A DNA stretch of 64,000 nucleotides from Fulvimarina sp040239565 (GCF_040239565.1 NZ_JBEHWS010000017.1:19226-83225), one strand, 5' to 3'. Shown: positions 16,212 through 25,624, counted from the first letter of the stretch. Translations and numbers: made by a program. Notes: generated by a model from the sequence alone, not told the origin.

Positions 16212-17129
16212 TCACCGCTGCCCACCACGGGTCTTCGCCGCGATCCAATGCGCCTCCATCTCATCGAGGCTGGCATCCTGAAGCGATTTTCCTTCGGAGG
16301 CGAGGGCGGTTTCGATGTGATGGAAGCGGGTACGGAACTTGGTGACGCAGCCGCGCAGCGCCTTCTCAGGATCGACGTCGTAGAACCGCGCGAGATTGAC
16401 GACAGAGAAGACGAGATCGCCGAGCTCTTCCTCGCGGCGGGCGAGCGATCGCCGTTCGGTTTCCGGCTCGGACGGCGCGCCATTCGGCCGGGCCGAATTT
16501 GCCGTCTGCGCTCCGTCTGACCCCCCTCCGACGGCTTCCAGCGCCTCGCGGAACTCGCCGATCTCTTCCTCGATCTTCGCAAAGATCGGCTCCGGATCGG
16601 ACCAGTCGAAGCCGACCTTCGCGGCTTCCTTTTGGATTTTCAGGGCGAGCGTCAGGGCAGGGAAGGCGCTAGGAACTTTATCCAAAAACCCCTCGCCGGC
16701 TTGTCCGGCATTTTCTCCTAGGATTTTCGCCCTTTCAACGGCTTTTTCTTCCTTTTCCGCCGCCTTGATGCGCTCCCACTGGCCCTTCGCACTTCCGGCC
16801 GAACGCGCTTCTGCGTCGCCAAAGACATGCGGATGGCGGCGGATCATCTTCTTGGTGATGGCCTCAACCACGTCCTCGAAGGTGAACCAGCCGGCTTCTT
16901 TCGCCATCTGCGAATGGTAGACGACCTGGAGCAGCAGATCGCCGAGCTCCTCCTTGAGGTCGATTCGATCGCCGCGTTCGATCGCGTCGGAAACTTCGTA
17001 GGCTTCCTCGATCGTGTACGGGGCGATTGTCGCGAAGTCCTGTTCCAGATCCCACGGACAGCCCCCGTCGGGATTGCGCAGCGCGGCCATGATCTCGATC
17101 AGGCGCGAGATGTCGCGGGCAGGTTCCAT
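16212..17129 (-). CDS. mazG: Nucleoside triphosphate pyrophosphohydrolase MazG
   Basis: The product is a two-domain MazG that hydrolyses NTPs to NMP and pyrophosphate, cleaning the nucleotide pool. The N-terminal MazG module shows CPWDLEQDFATIAPYTIEEAYE and the metal motif LKEELGDLLLQVVYH; the C-terminal module shows IEEEIGEFREAL and REEELGDLVFSVVN. The length of 305 is above the usual 260-275 because of a Gly/Ser/Pro-rich insert of roughly 30 residues between the two halves of the second module (around residues 213-243). It is a solitary gene on the minus strand. Confidence 0.95.
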   Translation of the reverse strand: MEPARDISRLIEIMAALRNPDGGCPWDLEQDFATIAPYTIEEAYEVSDAIERGDRIDLKEELGDLLLQVVYHSQMAKEAGWFTFEDVVEAITKKMIRRHPHVFGDAEARSAGSAKGQWERIKAAEKEEKAVERAKILGENAGQAGEGFLDKVPSAFPALTLALKIQKEAAKVGFDWSDPEPIFAKIEEEIGEFREALEAVGGGSDGAQTANSARPNGAPSEPETERRSLARREEELGDLVFSVVNLARFYDVDPEKALRGCVTKFRTRFHHIETALASEGKSLQDASLDEMEAHWIAAKTRGGQR

Positions 17130-17551
17130 GGCATCGGCTCCGTGGGTTCGGTCTCGAGACGAAGACGCGAATGCGCGACGGCATCAACCCAGTTGGCGGT
17201 GCTTTCCACTGAAAAGGATAAGACGCAGCCTTGGAAAGCACGAAGCCGGATATCGGTAGCCCGGCGGGCGCGCCGCCGCCGCGCGACGCTGCTTCACTGC
17301 CGACCTTCAGTGATGCCGGTAACGGGATCGAAGCTTCTGGGCGCTATGTCGGCTGACTGAACAGCGGCGCGGGCGGCTTCTTGGTTAACGAGGCCCGCGC
17401 AAGCCGACCCACATCCATATCAGTTCCATAATCTATATTATGCAACTTTTGAATCGAGGGTGATCGGTCCGTGTGAAGCTGTGTGGCACTGCGAGCGTCT
17501 GCCCTTCGATGGCTCGTTTCGTCCGAACGCGACTTCGCGCGCTTGTCATAC
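17130..17551. other. 422-bp intergenic region without a recognisable gene
   Basis: No open frame here resembles a known family. The only structure I see is an AT-rich patch around 17420-17455 with the perfect inverted repeat CATAAT/ATTATG (17427-17432 and 17437-17442, spacer CTAT). The part nearest mazG presumably holds its promoter. Confidence 0.5.
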
Positions 17552-18379
17552 TCAGTCCGTAGCCGGCAGTTCGATCACCAGCCCGTCATAGCCGGGCTCC
17601 ACATGCTCGGGCGTTTCGCGGAGAACCGTCTCATAGTCGAGCGGCGTGTGCATGTGAGTCAGCGTCGCGGCCTTCGGCGCGATCTGCTCGATCCAGCCGA
17701 GAGCCTGGTCGAGCGAGAAATGGCTTGGATGCGTCCAGTATTGCAGAGCGCCGAGAACCAGATGGTCGAGGTTCTGAAGCTGCGCCTCGGTTGAGGGCGG
17801 GATATCGCTGACATCGGTGCAGTAAGCGAGCGAGCCGAACCGAAAAGCGAGCGAGGTGATGGAGCCGTGAACCTGGAGAAGCGGCAGGATCGACAGCGCG
17901 CCGCCGGGGCCGTCGATGGCGAATGCCCTGCCCGCCTCGATTTCACGCGCTTCGCCGACTGGCGGATAGGAACTGCCGCGCGGCGTCTTGAAGATGTAGC
18001 CAAAAGCTTCCTTCACCCGCGCCAGCGTTTCCGTATCGCCATAGACCGGAATGCGATTGCCCTGGATTTGCGTGAAGCCGCGCATGTCGTCGATGCCGTG
18101 AATGTGGTCGGCATGGGCATGCGTGAGGATAATCGCGTCGAGCCGGTCAACCTCGGCGCTGAGCATCTGCTGGCGGAAATCCGGTCCGCAATCGATCGCG
18201 ACGCGGGTGATGCCCGCCGGCGAAATGCGTTCGATCAGCGCCGCCGTTCGCGTGCGCCGGTTCTTCGGGTTCAAAGGGTCGCAATTGCCCCAGTCGCCGG
18301 AAACGCGCGGCACGCCGGGCGATGATGAACAGCCGAGGATCGTGAGCCGCAGCCGCGTGCCAGGATCGGCGTCCACCAT
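17552..18379 (-). CDS. MBL-fold metallohydrolase, PhnP-like
   Basis: The 275-residue product is a metallo-beta-lactamase-fold phosphodiesterase-type enzyme. The dinuclear metal motif HAHADHIHG lies near residue 86, and the remaining ligands are plausible in LLQVHGS, YCTDVSD and the final HMHTPLD. The arrangement is closest to PhnP-like cyclic phosphodiesterases, but in this genomic position (after metG and tatD) the function is not established. It starts six bases after the upstream TatD-family stop codon, so it is the last gene of the dacF-tmk-holB-metG-tatD operon. Confidence 0.85.
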   Translation of the reverse strand: MVDADPGTRLRLTILGCSSSPGVPRVSGDWGNCDPLNPKNRRTRTAALIERISPAGITRVAIDCGPDFRQQMLSAEVDRLDAIILTHAHADHIHGIDDMRGFTQIQGNRIPVYGDTETLARVKEAFGYIFKTPRGSSYPPVGEAREIEAGRAFAIDGPGGALSILPLLQVHGSITSLAFRFGSLAYCTDVSDIPPSTEAQLQNLDHLVLGALQYWTHPSHFSLDQALGWIEQIAPKAATLTHMHTPLDYETVLRETPEHVEPGYDGLVIELPATD

Positions 18380-18385
18380 GCGAGG

Positions 18386-19183
18386 CTAGGCCGCGGGCCG
18401 GGGGTCCGGCACCTTGGTGAACAGCTTGAAGAAGTTGTCGGAGGTCACCTGCGCGATCTCGTCCAACGAGACGCCCTTTACCTCCGCCAACACCTCCGCC
18501 GTGTGGCGGGTATAGCCGGGTTCGTTGCGCTTGCCGCGATAGGGCGTCGGCGCGAGATAAGGCGCGTCGGTCTCGACGAGCAGCCGGTCCATCGGCACGT
18601 CGGCTGCGATTGCCCTCAGTTCGTCCGACTTCTTGAAGGTCAGGATGCCGGAGAAGGACACGTGCCCGCCGAGTTCGAGCCCGGTTTCCGCCAGAGCTCG
18701 GCCCGAGGAAAAGCAGTGCAGGATGAAGGGGAAAGCCCCCTTCCCGCTTTCATCGCGCAGGATTTCCGCTACGTCATCGTCAGCGTCGCGCGCATGGATC
18801 ACGAGCGGCAGCTGCGTCTCGCGCGCTGCCGCGATATGCCGGCGGAAGACAGCCTTCTGGACGTCACGAGGCGCGCGATCATAGTGATAGTCGAGCCCGG
18901 CCTCGCCGATCGCGACGATCTTCTCGTTCTTGCCAGCGGTCTCGACCAGTGTCTCGGTCGCAACGTCCGGCTCCTCGTCGGCCGAGTTCGGATGGGTGCC
19001 GACGGAGGCGTAGACACTGTCATAGCGGCGCGTCAGCTCGATGAGCCGCTCGATCTTCGCGACCTTCGTCGAGATGGTCACGAACAGGCGTACGTCATTG
19101 GCGTTCGCCCGCGCGATCAGCGCGTCGCGGTCTTCCTCGAAATCCGGAAAGTCCAGATGGCAATGGCTGTCGACGATGAACAT
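18386..19183 (-). CDS. TatD family metal-dependent hydrolase/DNase
   Basis: The 265-residue product is a TatD-type TIM-barrel hydrolase. It begins with the metal motif DSHCHLDF and carries GEAGLDYHYDRAP, PLVIHARDADDD, HCFSSG and ETDAPYLAPTPYRGKRNEP, which together supply the two-metal site. TatD proteins have been reported as exonucleases in DNA repair. The ATG shares its A with the metG stop codon (TGATG), which implies translational coupling. Confidence 0.92.
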   Translation of the reverse strand: MFIVDSHCHLDFPDFEEDRDALIARANANDVRLFVTISTKVAKIERLIELTRRYDSVYASVGTHPNSADEEPDVATETLVETAGKNEKIVAIGEAGLDYHYDRAPRDVQKAVFRRHIAAARETQLPLVIHARDADDDVAEILRDESGKGAFPFILHCFSSGRALAETGLELGGHVSFSGILTFKKSDELRAIAADVPMDRLLVETDAPYLAPTPYRGKRNEPGYTRHTAEVLAEVKGVSLDEIAQVTSDNFFKLFTKVPDPRPAA

Positions 19184-20739
19184 CAGCTGGCGGCCGTCGC
19201 TTCTTCTTCGACAAATTTCGGGAAGATCGGCTTCGGAGCCGGCAGATCACTGCCTGGAGCAAGCCGCGCATTATTCGTCAATTCGTCGAAACCACGGTCG
19301 TCCTCATGAACGCCGAGAATATCGAGGAGTTTCCCCGCACTTTCCGGCGTGAAGGGCTGGAGCAGGATTGTCACCGTCCGCAGCACCTCGGCCGTTACAT
19401 AAAGCACCGTCTGCATCCGATCGAAATCCGTCTTGCGCAGCGCCCACGGCTCTTCTCCCGCGAAATAGCGATTGGCCTGGCTGACGACGGCAATGATCGC
19501 CGCAAGGATCTGGTGCAGCTGCTGCTTGTCGGCAGCGTCGCGGCAAAGCGGCAGAAGATCGGACGCCGCCTTCAGGATCGCGTTGTCCGCCTCCGTAAAT
19601 GTGCCCGGCTGCGGCACCCTGCCCTCGCAATGCTTGGCGACCATCGACAGCGAGCGCTGGGCGAGATTGCCGAGATCGTTGGCGAGTTCGGAATTCGTCC
19701 GGTTGACGATGCCGTCATGCGAGTAGTTGCCGTCCTGGCCGAAAGGCACTTCGCGCAGCAGGAAATAGCGCAGCCGATCGAGCCCATAGGTTTCGACCAG
19801 CGCGAAGGGGTCGATCACATTGCCGACCGACTTCGACATCTTCTCCCCGCGATTGAAGAGAAAGCCGTGGGCATAGACGCGCTTGGGCAGCGGCAGGCCC
19901 GCAGACATCAGGAATGCCGGCCAGTAGACAGTGTGGAAGCGCGTGATGTCCTTGCCGATCACGTGAAGGTCCGCCGGCCAGAAGCCCGCCCGCTCGCCGT
20001 TCTCATCCTCAAGATAGCCGGTCGCAGTCAGATAGTTCGTGAGCGCGTCCACCCAGACATACATCACGTGCTTCTCGTCGCCGGGCACCGGAATACCCCA
20101 ATCGAACGTAGTGCGCGAGATCGAGAGATCGCGCAGGCCCGACTTCACGAAGGAAACGACCTCATTGCGCCGCTCGTTCGGACCGATGAAATCCGGGCTC
20201 TCGGCGTAGAGCTTCAGGAGCGGCTCCTGAAACTTCGAGAGGCGGAAGAAGTAGCTCTCCTCCTCGATCCACTCGACGGGTGTCCCTTGGGGGCCGATCC
20301 GCGTGCCGTCTTCCTTAAGCTCGGTCTCGTCCTCGCCGTAATAGGCTTCGTCGCGCACCGAGTACCAGCCGGAATAGGAATCCTTGTAGATGTCGCCCGC
20401 TTCTTCCATCCGCTTCCAGATCGCCTGACAGGTGATCTTGTGCCGCGCCTCGCTGGTGCGGATGAAGTCGTCGTTCGACCCGCCGAGGGCCACGGACATG
20501 CGCTGGAATTCGGCGGAGTTCGCATCCGCGAGCTCGCGCGCCGTCAGCCCTTGAGCCCGCGCGTTCTGAAGCATCTTGATGCCGTGCTCGTCCGTGCCGG
20601 TCAGGAAGAACACGTCGTATCCGTCGAGCCGCTTGAAGCGCGCCAGCGCATCCGTCGCGATCAGCTCGTAGGCATGTCCGATATGCGGCTTGCCGTTCGG
20701 ATACGAGATCGCGGTGGTCAGATAGTACCGTTCGGCCAT
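19183..20739 (-). CDS. metG: Methionyl-tRNA synthetase
   Basis: The 518-residue product charges tRNA-Met. The class I HIGH signature is PHIGHAYE near residue 17 and the KMSKS signature is EKMSKSVGN near residue 310. The C-terminal anticodon-binding helices follow, and the EMAP-like tRNA-binding extension is absent, as in the shorter alphaproteobacterial form. I set the start at the ATG at 20739 (AERYYLTTAISYPNGKPHIG); an upstream in-frame start at 20793 adds 18 residues with no family similarity. It lies between holB and tatD in a conserved operon. Confidence 0.97.
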   Translation of the reverse strand: MAERYYLTTAISYPNGKPHIGHAYELIATDALARFKRLDGYDVFFLTGTDEHGIKMLQNARAQGLTARELADANSAEFQRMSVALGGSNDDFIRTSEARHKITCQAIWKRMEEAGDIYKDSYSGWYSVRDEAYYGEDETELKEDGTRIGPQGTPVEWIEEESYFFRLSKFQEPLLKLYAESPDFIGPNERRNEVVSFVKSGLRDLSISRTTFDWGIPVPGDEKHVMYVWVDALTNYLTATGYLEDENGERAGFWPADLHVIGKDITRFHTVYWPAFLMSAGLPLPKRVYAHGFLFNRGEKMSKSVGNVIDPFALVETYGLDRLRYFLLREVPFGQDGNYSHDGIVNRTNSELANDLGNLAQRSLSMVAKHCEGRVPQPGTFTEADNAILKAASDLLPLCRDAADKQQLHQILAAIIAVVSQANRYFAGEEPWALRKTDFDRMQTVLYVTAEVLRTVTILLQPFTPESAGKLLDILGVHEDDRGFDELTNNARLAPGSDLPAPKPIFPKFVEEEATAAS

Positions 20740-20840
20740 GGGTATTATTCGGTCTCTTGAAGATTGGCATTGGTTGCGCGCGGGATAGACCAAAAGCGCG
20801 CGGGCCTCAATGAAGCACGGCGATCTCTCTCAGACGCGGA

Positions 20841-21896
20841 TCAGGCCGCCGCGACATGCTCGCTGGCATTCGCCTCGTGAAAGCGGTCGTAAAGCGTGAA
20901 AAGCACCTGCTTGCGATCGAGATTATAGGCCGCCGCCTCGCGAACGCGATCTTTCTCGCTCTGCCAGAGCGCGGAAAGTTCGGCGGCCCGGCCAAGCGCC
21001 CCTGCCCTCAGCGCGTTCTCGCTCGCCTTCGCGATCGTCGAGGTGATTGCTTCGACCGCCAGATCGTAAGAGGCCTCGCGCCCGCGCATCGCCAGCTGAT
21101 CGGCCATCGCGCCGAAGGCGTTCCAATCGGGCCGATCTGCGACGAGCAGCGGCTCAAGCGCCTTAAGGATCTCGACCCCGCCATATTCGGCGATTTGAAG
21201 CGCCCGCCGAACCGAGCCTTCGGCGGCCTCGACCAGAACATCAGCGTTCTCGTCGGCGGCGTCAGGCTTCACGGCTCGGATCGCGGCAAGCAATGCATCG
21301 TCGCCGAGTTCTGAAAACCGCAGGAAGCGGCAGCGCGAGCGGATGGTGGGCAGGAGCCGCCCCGGCGCGTGATTGATGATGAAGAAGATTGCCCGGCGTG
21401 GCGGCTCCTCCAGCATTTTCAGGAGCGCGTTCGCGGCGTTGCGGTTCATGTCGTCTGCCGGATCGATGATCGCGATCCGGTAGCTGTTCTGGGCGCCGGT
21501 CGCGTGGAAGAAGCGGGCGAGCCGCCTCACCTCGTCGACGGTAATCTGGCTGCGGAAACCCGCTCCACGCTCTTGCGCGGCGCGAGTGACGTGGATGACG
21601 CCGGGATGGGCGTCGGTCGCGATCTGCCGCGTAATCGAACCCTGATCCGGAAACGAAACGCCCTCCTCCGCCATCGTCGGCTCGGCCCCCAGCAGCATGC
21701 GTGCAAAGGCGAAGGCGGCGGTCGCCTTACCGACGCCGCGCGGCCCCTGAAGCAGCCAGGCGTGATGCAGCCTCCCAGCCGCGAAGGCCGACCGGAACTC
21801 CTTGAAGGGGCCATTTTGGCCAATAAGCGCTGTCTGCGCCTTCGGCGGCGGCACGCCGTCGAGATCGTCGTGCTCGGCCTGCGTGGAGATATCCAT
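20841..21896 (-). CDS. holB: DNA polymerase III subunit delta'
   Basis: The 351-residue product is the clamp-loader delta' subunit. It has an AAA+ fold with a P-loop-like GPRGVGKA (threonine or serine replaced by alanine, in keeping with a subunit that need not hydrolyse ATP), the SRC motif in IRSRCRFLRF, and sensor region LLKMLEEPP. The cysteine cluster of many DnaX/HolB proteins is not evident. It starts two bases after the tmk stop codon, so the two are tightly linked. Confidence 0.95.
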   Translation of the reverse strand: MDISTQAEHDDLDGVPPPKAQTALIGQNGPFKEFRSAFAAGRLHHAWLLQGPRGVGKATAAFAFARMLLGAEPTMAEEGVSFPDQGSITRQIATDAHPGVIHVTRAAQERGAGFRSQITVDEVRRLARFFHATGAQNSYRIAIIDPADDMNRNAANALLKMLEEPPRRAIFFIINHAPGRLLPTIRSRCRFLRFSELGDDALLAAIRAVKPDAADENADVLVEAAEGSVRRALQIAEYGGVEILKALEPLLVADRPDWNAFGAMADQLAMRGREASYDLAVEAITSTIAKASENALRAGALGRAAELSALWQSEKDRVREAAAYNLDRKQVLFTLYDRFHEANASEHVAAA

Positions 21897-21898
21897 AT

Positions 21899-22585
21899 TC
21901 AGCCGGAAACCGTTTCGCCGGATCGAACCGCTTCGTCCTTGGCGTCGTCAGCCTTCAAACCCAAGCGGTCCTCGACCGCCGCGGCGATATCCTCGGCGAT
22001 CTCGTCCTCCTCGCCTCGCCCGTCGATGACGATGCAGCGCTCCGGCTCGTCCTCGGCAATCGCCAGGAAGCGTTCGCGACGCTCCGCATGAATGTCCAGC
22101 TCATCAGCCTCGAACCGGTCCGCCGCAGCTTCCGATCGCCGAACGCGGGCGCGCTCGAAACCGAGTTCTGCCGGAACGTCGAGAATGATCGTCAGATCCG
22201 GCGACACGCCATCGAGCGTCGCGGTCTCAAGCCTGTCGAGAAAGTTGAGATCGGTCTCGTCGGTCGCCGCCTGGTAGACCCGCGTCGAATCGTGAAAGCG
22301 GTCGCAGATGACGATAGCCCCTTTTTCCAGGGCTGGACGGATCACGCTGCTCAGATGATCGGCGCGCGCCGCCGCGAAAAGAACGGCTTCCATATTCGGG
22401 CCGAGATCTTTCGCCGCTCCAGAGAGGACAACGTGGCGGATTGCATCGGCACCCGGCGTTCCGCCCGGCTCCCGGGTCGTCACGACGTCGTGGCCGCTCC
22501 TGCGAAGCGCCTCTGCAAGCCGCAAAACCTGCGTGGTCTTGCCACTTCCGTCGCCACCTTCGAACGTGATGAATTTTCCGGCCAC
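21899..22585 (-). CDS. tmk: Thymidylate kinase
   Basis: The 228-residue product phosphorylates dTMP to dTDP. The P-loop is EGGDGSGKTTQ near residue 9, the DRF-type motif is CDRFHDSTRVYQ, and the lid contains RVRRSEAAADRFE. A C-terminal acidic tail extends beyond the usual ~210 residues. It lies between dacF-like and holB on the minus strand with very short spacing, the usual order in this bacterial group. Confidence 0.96.
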   Translation of the reverse strand: MAGKFITFEGGDGSGKTTQVLRLAEALRRSGHDVVTTREPGGTPGADAIRHVVLSGAAKDLGPNMEAVLFAAARADHLSSVIRPALEKGAIVICDRFHDSTRVYQAATDETDLNFLDRLETATLDGVSPDLTIILDVPAELGFERARVRRSEAAADRFEADELDIHAERRERFLAIAEDEPERCIVIDGRGEEDEIAEDIAAAVEDRLGLKADDAKDEAVRSGETVSG

Positions 22586-22609
22586 CCAAGCTCCCGTCTG
22601 TCGTTCAGC

Positions 22610-23812
22610 TCAGAACGAACGTGTCCAGCCGAAGGCAAGTTCCGAAAGGGCACCGCTCGCCCGTTCGGCGAAGCTGCCAACCGGTGCCGGCGCGGCCGCA
22701 AAGATCTGCTGGCTATACACAGTCTCACCGGAAACCTGAATATCAACGAGCCCCACCAGATCTCCCTCCTCGACCGGTGCAATCACCGGTCCTTCGAATC
22801 GAAGGCGCGCGCTCACCTCTTCGAGCGAATCTTCCGGTAGCAGGATCGCGATCGGTTCCTGGATGCGCACCGGCACGGTTTCCACGACGCCATTGAAGAC
22901 CGGAACTTCGCCGAGTTCGGCGCCGGCTTCGAGCACGTCCGCCTCGATCAGCCCGTCGAAGCCGAACTCCAGAAGCCGCTGGGCCTCCTGTTCGCGTGCC
23001 GCGCCGCTTTCAAGGCCCGAAAGCGCTAGGAGCAAGGTGCGCCCCTTCTTGGAGGCTGCACCCATCAGCGAATAGCCGCTCGCCTCAGAGAAGCCTGTTC
23101 CGACCCCCTCCCCGCCGAGATCGCCGCGCAGCACGGGATTGCGGTTGCGCTGGAAGATCTTGTTCCACTCGAAGGCCGGCTCGGCGTAGATCTTGTAAAG
23201 GTCGGGATGCTCGGTGCGCAGATGCCGCGTAAGGGTGACGAGGTCGCGCGCGGTCGTCTGCTGCGCGCCCTCCTCCGAAGGAAGACCTGTCGGATTGGCG
23301 TAGCGCGTATCCTTGAGGCCAAGCTCTTCGGCCCGAGCGTTCATGCGCTCGGTGAATTCTTCCTCGGAGCCGGCCATACCCTCCGCCAGGATGATCGCAC
23401 CATCGTTCGCGCCCTGGATGATCGTGCCGCGGATCAGATCAGCGACCGGTATAGAGGAGTTGATGGCCGCAAACATCGTCGCGGCGCCGGACGGCGCGCC
23501 GCCCGTGCGCCAGGCGTGCTCCGTGACAGTGTATTCAGTGGAGAGCGATATTTCGCCCGCTTTAAGCGCCTCGAAGACGATTTCCATCGTCATCAGCTTT
23601 GCGAGAGATGCCGGTTCGAAGGGCTGGGAGGCGTTCTTGTCGAGGATCACAGTCCCCGTACGATCTTCGATAAGAATCGCACGCGGGGCTTCTGTTTCCA
23701 GGCCGTATCCACTCTTGGCCGCCTCTTGGCCTGACACCTCGTGGAGGGGGAGGACAATGAATGCGAGCGCCGCGAGCAGCGCTCCTGTCATCGGCTTTTG
23801 AAATGGCATCAT
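22610..23812 (-). CDS. D-alanyl-D-alanine carboxypeptidase family protein with altered active-site motifs
   Basis: The product (400 residues from the ATG at 23812) is a secreted S11-family penicillin-binding protein: a signal peptide at 1-28, the serine protease-like domain, and a C-terminal beta domain ending in a short amphipathic tail. Such enzymes trim the terminal D-Ala of peptidoglycan pentapeptides. The nucleophile motif is intact as SLAK (Ser69-Lys72). The second motif SxN reads GAN (134-136), and the third motif KTG reads GTG (238-240, codons GGA ACA GGC), so two catalytic residues differ from the classical enzyme. An in-frame start at 23866 would add 18 residues ahead of the signal peptide. 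It heads the tmk-holB-metG-tatD operon. Confidence 0.9.
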   Translation of the reverse strand: MMPFQKPMTGALLAALAFIVLPLHEVSGQEAAKSGYGLETEAPRAILIEDRTGTVILDKNASQPFEPASLAKLMTMEIVFEALKAGEISLSTEYTVTEHAWRTGGAPSGAATMFAAINSSIPVADLIRGTIIQGANDGAIILAEGMAGSEEEFTERMNARAEELGLKDTRYANPTGLPSEEGAQQTTARDLVTLTRHLRTEHPDLYKIYAEPAFEWNKIFQRNRNPVLRGDLGGEGVGTGFSEASGYSLMGAASKKGRTLLLALSGLESGAAREQEAQRLLEFGFDGLIEADVLEAGAELGEVPVFNGVVETVPVRIQEPIAILLPEDSLEEVSARLRFEGPVIAPVEEGDLVGLVDIQVSGETVYSQQIFAAAPAPVGSFAERASGALSELAFGWTRSF

Positions 23813-23938
23813 CGGTGCAGCGTCGGAAAGGATGGATAAGGTATATACCTTCTTATCGCCCCTCACCGGCGCGCGAAAGCGCCGATTGCCGTTATCCCTT
23901 ACGAAAGCGCGCCATCTCGCGGCCGTTTCGCGAAAGTC

Positions 23939-25027
23939 TCAGTCGCGGACCGGGAATGCATCCGTGAAACCGGCGGACCAAAGCTTCTTCAGAAGCCGGT
24001 CCTTGTCGACACTCGGATTTGCCGTCACCGTGGCCGATACGAGGTCTGCGCGGTTTGTTGCCTCCGCGCGTGCGCTCGATCCGACGCCGATGACGTTGCC
24101 GACCTTCGCCATCAGGTTGCGATCGATCGTACCGAGATGGATTTTCTCGGTCTTCGGTGCGTTCGCGGCGCCCAGCGCTTCTAGCGCCTTGGTGGCGCCC
24201 GAACGGCGTTCTTCGCCGCGGAAAGAGCTCAGCGTGTCGATCATCCTGCCGGTGCGCGACGGCTGGTTCTGGAACAGGCTCTGCATCGGCCGGATGCCGG
24301 GGACCGGCGCATTGGCCGAACTATCATAGGCCGCCGCACTGGCCATGCCGTTACGGCGATCGTCCGAAGACGCCACCATCACGTCCTGCGCCGTGCCGCC
24401 GCCTTGGGAATAGCTTGCGAGCAGCATCTGGCTGTCATCGCCTTCCAGCGGCGCGCGGCCGAGATATTCGACCTGAACTTCGGCGGTGCCGCTGTGTTTG
24501 AAGTCGAGGAGTTCGGCGGCCTTCTGGGAAAGATCGATCTCCCGGCCATGGGCGAAGGGCCCACGATCGTTGACGCGTACCTTCACCCGATTGCCGTTTT
24601 CGAGATTGGTGACCATCGCATAGGAAGGCAGCGGGAAGGTCTTATGGGCCGCCGACAGATGGCGCATGTCGTAGGTTTCGCCGTTGGCGGTCAGGCGACC
24701 GTGAAAGTTCGGCCCGTACCAGGAGGCCTGTCCGGAAGCGACGTAACCCGGCTCGTCCTTCGGATAATACCACTCACCCTTGATCTTGTAGGGTTTGCCG
24801 ATCTGAGAGCGTCCCCCGCCCTTCCTGATGTTTCTGGCTGTCCGTTCGGCCATTCGAGGCGAGGCCGGTACGCCGTAGGTTTTCTCGTCGAATTTCACGT
24901 CCGTCGCGATGTCGTCCATCGCGCCCGTCGCACCCTTGTCCTGGCAGCCTGTCAGTCCGAGACCGACCCCCAGAAGAGAGGCGATCATGACCTGTCGGCG
25001 ACGTGTCGCCGCAACGTTGGAAACCAT
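23939..25027 (-). CDS. RlpA-like lipoprotein with double-psi beta-barrel
   Basis: The 362-residue product is an RlpA-family envelope protein. It has a lipoprotein signal ending in LTGC near residue 26, then a DPBB domain (SGQASWYGPNFHGRLTANGE, AAHKTFPLPS, RVNDRGPFAHGREIDLS). RlpA proteins act at the septum, some as lytic transglycosylases on naked glycan. The C-terminal third is long and low-complexity and ends in a module that may be a divergent SPOR-like segment (DRLLKKLWSAGF). The ATG at 25027 follows AGAGGG by nine bases; further in-frame starts up to 25135 lack a signal peptide. It lies directly upstream of the dacF-like gene. Confidence 0.87.
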   Translation of the reverse strand: MVSNVAATRRRQVMIASLLGVGLGLTGCQDKGATGAMDDIATDVKFDEKTYGVPASPRMAERTARNIRKGGGRSQIGKPYKIKGEWYYPKDEPGYVASGQASWYGPNFHGRLTANGETYDMRHLSAAHKTFPLPSYAMVTNLENGNRVKVRVNDRGPFAHGREIDLSQKAAELLDFKHSGTAEVQVEYLGRAPLEGDDSQMLLASYSQGGGTAQDVMVASSDDRRNGMASAAAYDSSANAPVPGIRPMQSLFQNQPSRTGRMIDTLSSFRGEERRSGATKALEALGAANAPKTEKIHLGTIDRNLMAKVGNVIGVGSSARAEATNRADLVSATVTANPSVDKDRLLKKLWSAGFTDAFPVRD

Positions 25028-25624
25028 AGACGTTTTCCCTCTCACCATTCTTCGGTCGCGTCCCCTTATGAAAGTCCCCACTTTCGAAGGATCGTGACCG
25101 GAGCACGTTTCTGTAACAAAGCGCACCATCGCCAATCAAGCCGCAAGAAGCCGCAGACCCGCATTGAGATTTTATGAAGACGCTTTTCTTGCCGGACAAA
25201 ATGGCAGCCGAAGCTTGCCGGGGTCTTCCTTCTCGCTCGTCACGAACCGTCGACTTCAGACGCAGCCGTTCTTCGGCGTCAGATGCCGCGGCTCCGCGCA
25301 AGACCATGATCTGAAAACGGTTTGATGGGCTTGGAACACTCCCATGCCGACCATAAAAGCGACGGCTGGCGGATTGATGACAGTGCGCGTCCATGGCGAA
25401 GCTGGCGCGGGACTTGCGCATCGACTCACTTTTTCGCTCTTCGTGGATTTGAATCCAGCCTGTGTTCAAGCAGCAACGCATCGCGCGTCAGAATGGGCCA
25501 ATATCCTTACCGAAATGTTTCCGGCCTGAGACTTTTTCGATGCTTCTGCTGCCAGGGGGGCTATGCCCGTCGATCGGACCAAGTCCTCGACCTTCTTCGA
25601 ATTACGGATTGTTCAGTTTGAGTC
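25028..25624. other. 597-bp intergenic region without a supported gene
   Basis: The region between the RlpA-like gene and tRNA-Gly contains only short open frames in both strands (for example one of 61 codons from 25344) with no family resemblance, signal or ribosome site that I trust. The left end should hold the rlpA promoter. Confidence 0.5.

Noticed and set aside
19306..20760. 484-codon plus-strand open frame opposite metG
   Set aside because: Shadow of metG, which has HIGH and KMSKS motifs on the minus strand.
22995..23322. Short minus-strand frames inside the carboxypeptidase gene suggesting a frameshift
   Set aside because: The main frame is continuous from signal peptide to C-terminus, so the odd motifs are substitutions and not frame errors.
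25344..25529. 61-codon open frame between the RlpA-like gene and tRNA-Gly
   Set aside because: Short, without ribosome site or family resemblance; likely chance in GC-rich DNA.
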